DNA from: Leyella stercorea
GTDB taxonomy: Bacteria > Bacteroidota > Bacteroidia > Bacteroidales > Bacteroidaceae
Assembly: GCF_019052365.1 (NCBI RefSeq)
Contig: NZ_JAHQUY010000113.1
Location: forward strand, 1 to 5,277
Reading direction: 5' to 3'
Length of the DNA: 5,277 nt
This document shows, piece after piece, positions 1 through 4,491 of the stretch (its first letter is position 1; every line of letters starts with the position of its first letter). The notes under the pieces are model-generated. The model worked only from the letters and a program-made list of their open reading frames with translations. It had not been told where the DNA came from and made no database searches. Made by a program: the position numbers and the translations under genes.

Positions 1-2
1 AC

Positions 3-41
3 GACAAGCCCATTGGCAGAATTAAGTATGCACTAAATTAA
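3..41 (+). CDS. Possible C-terminal end of an upstream gene (partial)
   Basis: The third forward frame is open from the window edge to a TAA at 39-41 and reads DKPIGRIKYALN. This looks more protein-like than the other two forward frames, which also close early. If real, it is the tail of a gene that begins outside the window and ends 17 bases before the next coding region, as in an operon. Twelve residues are too few to name a family, and the open frame could be chance. Confidence 0.3.
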   Translation, partial: DKPIGRIKYALN

Positions 42-58
42 TTCCGCCAACAGGTATC

Positions 59-601
59 TTGAAACGTTACCGATACTTCTTGAGCGAGACCAAGAGGTCT
101 GGAATAAACAACAAGAATGAGCTGCTAAAATTCATGAGCCAAGAAGATTTCTTGTTCCGTTCTTTTCTTGCACACCTATATGAAATGGACAACGAACCTC
201 TGTCCGACATCACAAAAAACACGGAAACCATCTGCAGAAATATATTTCTGGCAGCAAAGGACGGGAAAATATCATCAAAAGATGTAGTCGTTTACATGTC
301 TATGCGCACTGTGAGGCGATTGTTACAGAACTCTGCAGAATGTGTGGAGAATATTAACCGCCTTGAAATGAAAAACAAGGCACAAGGCAACGCCTATCTT
401 TGGATGATAATACAGCCTTTCATCAGCATTGACCAATTTTCTCTTGCCACAATGACCGAGCAGGAACGAAAGAAGTTCAACTATGTCATCTCTCAACTTC
501 CCAAATCAAGAAAGTTTGCTGAGACGTTTGACATCAACTTAAATGCATTGAACTATCTGTTGCCACAGCAACTACTAAAAATATATGTCTCATCATTTTA
601 A
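59..601 (+). CDS. Hypothetical protein, 180 aa, probably soluble
   Basis: I do not recognise this protein. The frame is open from 26 and stops at 599-601. The best upstream start is the TTG at 59, with an AGG about 5 bases before it; the first in-frame ATG, at 134, would remove 25 residues. The N-terminus is basic (KRYRYFLSETKRSG), the rest mixes charged and helical-looking segments, and there is no signal peptide or clear membrane span. Residues 128-150 (near TMTEQERKKFNYV) look like a charged helix. It lies 12 bases upstream of the next gene in the same orientation, so co-transcription is likely. No promoter of the TAnnTTTG type is visible before it. The coding call is firm because of length and codon choice; the start and the function are not. 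Confidence 0.75.
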   Translation: MKRYRYFLSETKRSGINNKNELLKFMSQEDFLFRSFLAHLYEMDNEPLSDITKNTETICRNIFLAAKDGKISSKDVVVYMSMRTVRRLLQNSAECVENINRLEMKNKAQGNAYLWMIIQPFISIDQFSLATMTEQERKKFNYVISQLPKSRKFAETFDINLNALNYLLPQQLLKIYVSSF

Positions 602-613
602 CTCCTACTAAGT

Positions 614-1078
614 ATGATAACAAAAGAAGTGAACAAGTTTATGGCTTTGGCACCGCTCATGTTGCCAAGGCTCATTGACAGTAAGAAATGTGCGGAACCA
701 GACATAACCGAAGACTCCGCCATTCTCTATTTTTCTCTTGAAGAAACATTTCCAATCGGATGTGTCATGGACATGCTTGACGATGACATGGACTTACTAT
801 TATTGTATCATGGAACAAGCAAGACTGCCCCAAATACACATCACTGTTGTTTCTTTGCCAGCCCCAAATTGGGACAAAGTATGTACAAGGTCAATATGGT
901 GTCACAGCCTAACGGCTTTATTGATGGAATCACCGTAACCATATACGACTCTATCGATGTTTGGGAGGACGAGCTTGAAAGTGATCTTCTTTCACACGAG
1001 GCATCTTTTGACTTTATTGAAGCCATGACAGCAGCTAAACTCCTTTCTGTATTTTGCAAAATGAACTATGATGGCTGA
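614..1078 (+). CDS. Hypothetical acidic protein, 154 aa
   Basis: I do not recognise this protein. It starts with ATG 12 bases after the previous stop. It is strongly acidic, with two clusters: DMLDDDMDLLLLYHG around residues 52-66 and WEDELESDLLSHEASFDF around 117-134. The middle carries a His/Cys-containing stretch (THHCCFFASP, about 75-84) followed by alternating hydrophobic residues that suggest beta-strands (YKVNMV, ITVTIYD). No signal peptide or membrane span is seen. Its last bases overlap the start of the next gene, ATGGCTGA, so translation of the two is probably coupled. The acidic character beside a basic neighbour would suit two partners that bind each other, but that is inference only. 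Confidence 0.78.
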   Translation: MITKEVNKFMALAPLMLPRLIDSKKCAEPDITEDSAILYFSLEETFPIGCVMDMLDDDMDLLLLYHGTSKTAPNTHHCCFFASPKLGQSMYKVNMVSQPNGFIDGITVTIYDSIDVWEDELESDLLSHEASFDFIEAMTAAKLLSVFCKMNYDG

Positions 1079-1454
1079 ACTACTATATAAGATAGCCGAC
1101 ATCATCAATGCCAACAGCAAGGTATATCGTGCTGTTGTTCCTGAAGCAAGGCATGACTATATGATGCACGAGAACGGAAAACTTGTGAAATCATCATGTC
1201 TTGTTCTTCGCATCATGTTATCTGGCAAAGTGAAGTACCATATATCCAGAACGGTCTGGAACATATATGAGTATGACATAGCCAAAATCATAAAGAAAAT
1301 ATGCAGAAGAGACGGTGCTTTTGCAGAACGCATTGCAAAATGTGAACCTACAATACACGATGTTGAACTGATTATTCGCAGAGCATCGTTTAAGTCTCTG
1401 AAGCTTAAAATTTCAAATTCTCCATTCTATCTGTACGTCGGTGATGACGTTTAG
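1068..1454 (+). CDS. Hypothetical basic protein, about 128 aa
   Basis: I do not recognise this protein. Two adjacent ATG codons, at 1068 and 1071, are possible starts; the second gives the classic short overlap ATGGCTGA with the stop of the gene before. The product is rich in Lys and Arg (for example DIAKIIKKICRRDGAF and ELIIRRASFKSLKLKI), with mixed helix and strand character and no membrane span. It is the last member of the three-gene group; a 44-base gap holding a palindrome separates it from the following gene. Nucleic-acid binding, or binding of the acidic neighbour, are possibilities from charge alone. It could also be part of a phage-like or conjugative accessory cluster, but nothing in the sequence decides this. 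Confidence 0.75.
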   Translation: MMAELLYKIADIINANSKVYRAVVPEARHDYMMHENGKLVKSSCLVLRIMLSGKVKYHISRTVWNIYEYDIAKIIKKICRRDGAFAERIAKCEPTIHDVELIIRRASFKSLKLKISNSPFYLYVGDDV

Positions 1455-1463
1455 ATATTTCCA

Positions 1464-1490
1464 AGTAATACGGTATTACTCATATTATTC
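1464..1490. promoter_or_regulatory. Palindromic operator-like or iteron-like site
   Basis: The gap between two genes holds the dyad AGTAATAC-G-GTATTACT (1464-1480), directly followed by CATATTATTC. The reverse complement of 1474-1487, TAATATGAGTAATA, recurs exactly at 4077-4090 after the relaxase gene. As a hairpin the dyad gives a 7-bp stem with a CGG loop. It lies 18 bases before the ATG of the membrane-protein gene, where a regulator could control that gene and its winged-helix partner. No TAnnTTTG promoter box is seen in the gap. A replication or partition protein is the other likely user. Confidence 0.55.
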
Positions 1491-1498
1491 AAATAAAA

Positions 1499-1993
1499 AT
1501 GACGTACTTAAAGATTGCAATATTCTTAGCATTTTCTCTGTTTTTGTTCTTGTTTCCAGCAAGGCTATACACTAACAGAAAATTCAGAAGAGCATGGCTC
1601 GGTATGGCTTACTCAGAAAACTTCAGGTTGTTCACGGCACGAATGCTGTGTCTTGCACTTATCTTGTTTCACCTGGTGTATTACGCTTTGTTCCCCTTGG
1701 AGAAAGGCATCATGCTTTCATCAATCTATGTATTCTTCTCGCTTGCTTCTAAGAAGAACATGATACTGCTTCAGACAATAAGACAGTCACGCATGATTGT
1801 TATGGTTCTTGCCTTCACTACCATTGTACTTTCGTTTATTCCACATCTGCTTTCGGTGGCAGTAACCTTAGCGTTTATTCTTGAAGCTGCCTGTTGTTTC
1901 CCTTCCAAAGTAAAACATCGTAAAGGTAAAACTCAAAAAGCCCATGCGGAACCTGCCGATACTGAACAAATGAAAATGTTGTCTCATTCTTAA
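1499..1993 (+). CDS. Small multi-pass membrane protein, 164 aa
   Basis: The protein is dominated by hydrophobic segments at about residues 4-22, 47-66, 70-84, 99-114 and 117-134, so four or five inner-membrane passes are likely. Between the first two lies a basic stretch (NRKFRRAW, 26-33) that should stay in the cytoplasm under the positive-inside rule. The last 30 residues are hydrophilic (from about KVKHRKGK onward), a probable cytoplasmic tail. No catalytic motif is seen, and I do not recognise the family. The ATG at 1499 follows an A-rich leader (AAATAAAA), typical of Bacteroidetes. The stop is 11 bases before the winged-helix gene, so the two form an operon. A role at the membrane in transfer or in element maintenance is guesswork from the neighbours. 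Confidence 0.75.
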   Translation: MTYLKIAIFLAFSLFLFLFPARLYTNRKFRRAWLGMAYSENFRLFTARMLCLALILFHLVYYALFPLEKGIMLSSIYVFFSLASKKNMILLQTIRQSRMIVMVLAFTTIVLSFIPHLLSVAVTLAFILEAACCFPSKVKHRKGKTQKAHAEPADTEQMKMLSHS

Positions 1994-2004
1994 AAACTGC
2001 ATTT

Positions 2005-2352
2005 ATGGAAAAGAATACTCATTCGCTTAATTGGCTTGCTCTTGGTGCTGATTTGATAGACTGCCTGAGATCAAAAGGCAATCATCGTCTTACACGATAC
2101 GACGCCTTCGTCTGGATGATTGAACATATACAAAAAGGTGTTGCCGTTAGAGATGCGGACGGAGTTGTCATAAACACGGCACCTTATTCCGCTTCTTACA
2201 AACGCCTTGCGGAAGATTGGAATTGGGAGCGTCATACCGTTCAATCATTTATCGAACAACTTACGGCTTTGTCGGTCATCACTTCTAAACGACAGGGAAA
2301 TGTTTATGTCTTTTTCATCGGCAAGAAGTCATACAAACAGCTCGTCTTATGA
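2005..2352 (+). CDS. Winged helix-turn-helix DNA-binding protein, 115 aa
   Basis: The layout resembles the winged-helix domains found at the N-termini of plasmid and phage replication proteins and in small regulators. LTRYDAFVWMIEHI (29-42) is a first helix; SASYKRLAEDWNWERHTVQSF (62-82) supplies the helix-turn-helix, with WNWERHTV entering the recognition helix; and TSKRQGNVYVFFI (93-105) forms the wing. The protein is only this domain, so it is more likely a regulator or accessory factor than a full replication initiator. It follows the membrane-protein gene by 11 bases and precedes the probable oriT, so binding there or to the AGTAAT-type repeats is a sensible idea. Downstream of its stop another frame stays open to 2497; see the findings. 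The fold call rests on pattern recognition alone. Confidence 0.7.
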   Translation: MEKNTHSLNWLALGADLIDCLRSKGNHRLTRYDAFVWMIEHIQKGVAVRDADGVVINTAPYSASYKRLAEDWNWERHTVQSFIEQLTALSVITSKRQGNVYVFFIGKKSYKQLVL

Positions 2353-2454
2353 CTTCACATTCCCTATCATTTCACCTCAGAACGATAACAATGCAACAAT
2401 CGAATGTGTTCTTCAAAATCTCTGCGAGCTTGCTTGCTGCAATTCAAAAACGAC

Positions 2455-2478
2455 TTGCGTCAACGACTCGTTAAGCAA
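2455..2478. repeat. Interrupted inverted repeat in the oriT region
   Basis: TTGC (2455-2458) pairs with GCAA (2475-2478), and inside it AACG (2462-2465) pairs with CGTT (2469-2472) around an ACT loop. An internal bulge of GTC against AA separates the two stems. Suitable as a relaxase or accessory-protein site. Confidence 0.5.
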
Positions 2479-2493
2479 CGATTTTTCAAATCG
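2479..2493. repeat. Short perfect hairpin in the oriT region
   Basis: CGATTT (2479-2484) and AAATCG (2488-2493) form a 6-bp perfect stem with a TTC loop. It directly follows the previous inverted repeat and its end overlaps the next dyad, so only some of these structures can exist at one time. Confidence 0.5.
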
Positions 2494-2533
2494 GTAAGCC
2501 TAATTACCGGTTTTGAAAAAACCGTATTAGGCT
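2492..2533. repeat. Two mutually exclusive hairpins in the oriT region
   Basis: AGCCTAAT (2497-2504) pairs with ATTAGGCT (2526-2533); inside, CGGTTTT (2508-2514) pairs with AAAACCG (2518-2524) around a GAA loop, giving 15 paired positions with a small internal bulge. Competing with it, CGGTAA (2492-2497) pairs perfectly with TTACCG (2504-2509). Both use the bases 2497-2509, so they cannot form together. Long hairpins of this kind near a relaxase gene are typical of single-strand recognition at oriT. Confidence 0.6.
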
Positions 2534-2575
2534 GCCACTCCAAGAGGAGTTCCTTCGGGGAGCAAGCTCTGGCAG
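2532..2575. repeat. Branched inverted-repeat structure before the relaxase gene
   Basis: CTGCCA (2532-2537) pairs with TGGCAG (2570-2575). Within it, CTCC (2538-2541) pairs with GGAG (2546-2549), and CC-TTCG-GG (2552-2559) is a cUUCGg-type tetraloop stem. GAGC-AA-GCTC (2560-2569) is a further near-palindrome. Together they can draw a multi-branched fold ending 33 bases before the relaxase ATG. It may be part of oriT, or an RNA structure in the leader that damps relaxase synthesis. Confidence 0.5.
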
Positions 2576-2608
2576 AATAATAGTACTTGGAACTTAAAAA
2601 CAAAGAAT

Positions 2609-4060
2609 ATGGCAGGAAAAAAACAGGTAATGGATATGCGCTCTACGACCAGTGGTGTAAGTTCGCAGGAGAGTGACGAACAACAACGAAACTGGACAAA
2701 ACAGCATTGGGAGAAGAAAGCCAAAGATAGTCTTTCCAACTATGACCCGACACGGGCGAAACTCAACTTTGAAGTCGTAAAGGGTGGTATCATTCAACCG
2801 ATAGACACCTCAAAGACAATAGCGGAAAAGATGGCGGAGAACTTGGCTGCAAGGGGTATCAAAGACCCAAATGCACGTCCCAACGCTGTGATGAAAAGAC
2901 GGACTGTTGCCCAGTTTATCTTTGGAGGCAATCGTGAACGTATGCACGAACTTGCTTTTGGCAACCAAACAGTGGACTTGACAAAGGGCGCTGATAACTC
3001 TTCAATAGTCCGCTGCAAAGACATAGAAGAATGGGCAAAGGATGTATACTCATTCATGGCAAAGCGATTTGGCGAGGACAACATCATCAGCTTCTATGTC
3101 CACCTTGATGAGAAAAATCCACATTGTCATTGTACGTTGGTACCAGTAGATCCCGTGAAGAATCGCATTTCATGGAAAAGTGTATTTGGTGATGGCAGGG
3201 AAGCAGAGTCTGCTAATATGACCAAGCTTCATAGTGAATTGCAGGAGGCTGTAAGTGAGAAATGGGGATTGGAACGTGGTAGCAATATGGAGGAAACAAG
3301 GGCAAGGCATCGTTCCACAGAGGAATACAAACGTGAACTTGTGTCAGAAGTATGTAATCTCCAGTCTACGAGGGAAGACTTGTTGAAGCAAATTCACCGC
3401 GCAGAAATCAAACTGAAAGGTATCTCTACCATGATAGCCAATCTGCAAGCCCGGAAAGATGATATACAAACGCAGATTGACCAAATAGCCCAGCAGCTTG
3501 GTCAATCCGGTACTGACAATGACGAATTGGCTAACAAGATTGCTCTTTTACGCAAGGAGATGGAAGGTATAGACGAGAAGTTGGCAGTACGATACAAGAT
3601 GCTTGACGATGCCAATGATACTATCAACGAAGCGAAAGCCAGACTTGCGGAAATGAGGGAAGAACATCGTGAAATGCTTAAAAGTCTTGGTGAGGACAAT
3701 GATTTGAAAGCTACGGCAATTCAGAAAAACATTCTTTGGACTTACAACAAGATGCTGACAAATTCCATAGAGCCACTTATCCCTTCTTTATCAGACCGCC
3801 AACAAGAAATCCTTGACGAGTCGGGATATAATGACCTTACAACAAACACCGGCAACATAATCAATTGTGCTATGCTCCTGGTTCTCGGCTATATCCGTGA
3901 GGCAACTACTTATGCCCAATCTTGTGGCGGAGGCAGCTCACCTGGTACTGGTTGGGGACGTGACAAGGATGAAGATGATGAACATTGGTGGCGGCGCTGC
4001 ATTGCTCAATCGGCTGCTATGATGCGTCCTGCGACACATAAGCGAAAGCGAGGACGGTAA
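2609..4060 (+). CDS. mob: MobV-family relaxase (Mob/Pre type), 483 aa
   Basis: This enzyme nicks one strand at oriT, stays attached to the DNA end and pilots it into a recipient; a type IV secretion channel must come from elsewhere. Motif I is seen as NYDPTRAKLNFEV (residues 44-56). The metal-binding motif is HLDEKNPHCH (165-174), with His165, Glu168, His172 and His174 in the places known from pMV158 MobM. His33, in KQHWEKKAK, sits at about the same distance from motif I as the MobM nucleophile His22 and is my candidate for the catalytic residue. Residues about 236-365 are a long coiled coil. The C-terminus has a GGGSSPGTGWGRDKDEDDE linker and a basic end (KRKRGR), as in other Bacteroidetes MobV proteins I remember. 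The length is normal and the gene looks intact. The leader before ATG 2609 is A-rich, with the oriT structures just upstream. Confidence 0.93.
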   Translation: MAGKKQVMDMRSTTSGVSSQESDEQQRNWTKQHWEKKAKDSLSNYDPTRAKLNFEVVKGGIIQPIDTSKTIAEKMAENLAARGIKDPNARPNAVMKRRTVAQFIFGGNRERMHELAFGNQTVDLTKGADNSSIVRCKDIEEWAKDVYSFMAKRFGEDNIISFYVHLDEKNPHCHCTLVPVDPVKNRISWKSVFGDGREAESANMTKLHSELQEAVSEKWGLERGSNMEETRARHRSTEEYKRELVSEVCNLQSTREDLLKQIHRAEIKLKGISTMIANLQARKDDIQTQIDQIAQQLGQSGTDNDELANKIALLRKEMEGIDEKLAVRYKMLDDANDTINEAKARLAEMREEHREMLKSLGEDNDLKATAIQKNILWTYNKMLTNSIEPLIPSLSDRQQEILDESGYNDLTTNTGNIINCAMLLVLGYIREATTYAQSCGGGSSPGTGWGRDKDEDDEHWWRRCIAQSAAMMRPATHKRKRGR

Positions 4061-4065
4061 ATATT

Positions 4066-4092
4066 AGTAATACGAGTAATATGAGTAATAAA
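4066..4092. repeat. Three tandem 9-base iteron-like repeats
   Basis: AGTAATACG (4066-4074), AGTAATATG (4075-4083) and AGTAATAAA (4084-4092) stand head to tail starting 6 bases after the relaxase stop. The first is identical to 1464-1472, and TAATATGAGTAATA (4077-4090) recurs inverted at 1474-1487. Iterons of replication or partition systems, or operators for a protein of this element, have this look. There is no initiator gene in the window to support replication specifically. Confidence 0.65.
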
Positions 4093-4105
4093 TGGTATTT
4101 ATTAC
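4085..4105. terminator. Perfect AT-rich hairpin after the relaxase gene
   Basis: GTAATAAAT (4085-4093) and ATTTATTAC (4097-4105) form a 9-bp perfect stem with a GGT loop, 24 bases past the relaxase stop. The stem is weak (AT-rich) and no T-run follows, so it is a poor intrinsic terminator on the plus strand. Its left arm is also the third iteron, so a protein-binding dyad is as likely. The palindrome TTAAATTTAA (4109-4118) and the dyad AGTGA-T-TCACT (4121-4131) come right after. Confidence 0.4.
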
Positions 4106-4272
4106 CAGTTAAATTTAATAAGTGATTCACTGAATGAACATATCAACGTGGACTCCATCCAAATCCGCCTTTTCAGATAAAGCCTTTGTCTTGCGCCCAA
4201 CCAACGTAGGACAAGGGCTGTTCCTTTGTGGGCAGCAGCCTTGGTTTCACCTCCTGTTACGCTTCGCTTCAT
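4102..4272 (-). CDS. Possible small basic protein, 56 aa (uncertain)
   Basis: A minus-strand ORF runs from ATG (4270-4272) to TAA (4102-4104), with an AAGG six bases before the ATG. The product begins MKRSVTGGETKAAAHKGT and is rich in Arg and Lys (ARQRLYLKRR). I have a faint memory of similar short hypothetical proteins in Bacteroides conjugative elements, but cannot confirm it. A 55-aa ORF covers the same DNA on the other strand (4134-4301), so at most one is likely real. It would converge on the relaxase gene, and its stop lies inside the hairpin after that gene. Confidence 0.25.
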   Translation of the reverse strand: MKRSVTGGETKAAAHKGTALVLRWLGARQRLYLKRRIWMESTLICSFSESLIKFNW

Positions 4273-4301
4273 CTGCACCTTTTTTGGTGAAAACAACCTG
4301 A
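4134..4301 (+). CDS. Possible 55-aa ORF opposite the minus-strand one (uncertain)
   Basis: The frame begins with ATG at 4134 (MNISTWTPSK) and stops with TGA at 4299-4301. The product is hydrophobic toward its C-terminus (PWFHLLLRFASSAPFLVKTT) and has no recognised domain. It has no good ribosome binding site or promoter. It is listed because this stretch has no other explanation; it is more likely a by-product of whatever the region once encoded on either strand. Confidence 0.15.
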   Translation: MNISTWTPSKSAFSDKAFVLRPTNVGQGLFLCGQQPWFHLLLRFASSAPFLVKTT

Positions 4302-4425
4302 ATCAGAAGAAGACCTTCTCGAACACCGTACCAACGGCACCGATGCCTTCGAAACACTCTATATCGGCTGCGAGAAGTTCCCACAGCACGATTTATACCC
4401 AATTGCGATTGGTGGAGTAAGATAA
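4291..4425 (+). pseudogene. Start-less coding-like remnant, 44 codons
   Basis: After a TGA at 4288-4290 a frame stays open to the TAA at 4423-4425, with no ATG, GTG or TTG start in it. Its content looks protein-coding: KQPESEEDLLEHRTNG and then TDAFETLYIGCEKFPQHDLY, with many codons ending in C or G (AAC, GGC, ATC, TTC, AAG). This suggests the C-terminal end of a gene that lost its front part by deletion or rearrangement. I do not recognise the family. Its last codons (PIAIGGVR) run through the first copy of the CCAATTGCGATTGG repeat, so the end of the frame may be a junction and not the original C-terminus. Confidence 0.4.
4315..4377. repeat. Nested inverted repeats within the remnant
   Basis: CTTCTCG (4315-4321) pairs with CGAGAAG (4371-4377). 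Inside it, CCGAT (4340-4344) pairs with ATCGG (4363-4367), while CCG/CGG (4326-4328, 4335-4337) and GGCA/TGCC (4336-4339, 4344-4347) offer smaller stems. It may be chance in a GC-richer patch, or a folded single-strand site just before the cassette-like repeat. Confidence 0.3.
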
Positions 4426-4429
4426 TTGC
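4390..4429. repeat. Cassette-flanking direct repeat, copy 1
   Basis: The core CCAATTGCGATTGG (4399-4412) is itself a dyad, CCAAT-TGCG-ATTGG, and is identical to 5191-5204, 792 bases downstream. Similarity extends on both sides: GATTTATAC before it, and TGGAGTAAGATAATTGC after it, against GATTATAT and TGTGGTGAGATAATGC in copy 2. The repeat lies just before the lipoprotein promoter, so the pair brackets promoter and gene. A recombination site, or the trace of an earlier duplication, would produce this. Confidence 0.7.
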
Positions 4430-4434
4430 TCATT

Positions 4435-4468
4435 TTTGCAGAAAATAAGAAGAAACTCTGTATCTTTG
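4435..4468 (+). promoter_or_regulatory. Bacteroidetes-type promoter of the lipoprotein gene
   Basis: The -7 box TATCTTTG (4461-4468) fits the TAnnTTTG pattern, and TTTGC (4435-4439) fits the -33 element, with a 21-base spacer. Transcription would start some 5 bases past the -7 box, leaving a short A-rich leader (AATAAAAATAAAAAGAAG) before ATG 4492. This placement also rules out a start at 4426 for the gene. Confidence 0.75.
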
Positions 4469-4491
4469 TCGCAATAAAAATAAAAAGAAGT

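Larger units (their letters stand above)
2426..2608. other. oriT: Probable origin of transfer (oriT) region
   Basis: A non-coding stretch immediately upstream of a MobV relaxase gene, the usual place of oriT in this family, is crowded with inverted repeats. In order they are TTGC/AACG with CGTT/GCAA (2455-2478), CGATTT/AAATCG (2479-2493), a long two-part hairpin (2497-2533) and a CTGCCA/TGGCAG-bounded structure (2532-2575). A 9-bp pair, GAGCTTGCT (2426-2434) and AGCAAGCTC (2561-2569), brackets most of them. From memory, the 2537-2563 segment resembles sequence found before mobilisation genes of other Bacteroides elements, but I could not check this. The nick site cannot be placed: no match to the pMV158-type nick sequence is obvious. 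Confidence 0.6.

Noticed and set aside
841..1059. Minus-strand ORF of 72 codons and a similar plus-frame ORF at 738-938
   Set aside because: Both are shadows of the 154-aa gene; they have no leader and no protein-like composition.
2527..3087. Minus-strand ORFs across the oriT region and the start of the relaxase gene
   Set aside because: They run opposite to a clear MobV gene and through the oriT stems; their products are Ser/Cys/Phe-rich, as expected for antisense frames.
4066..4105. Plasmid replication origin with iterons
   Set aside because: Three short repeats are suggestive, but no replication initiator gene or DnaA box is present, so I report only the repeats.
4426..4491. Longer N-terminus for the lipoprotein, starting at 4426
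   Set aside because: The promoter (-33 at 4435, -7 at 4461) lies inside it, and the added residues would bury the lipoprotein signal 22 residues in.
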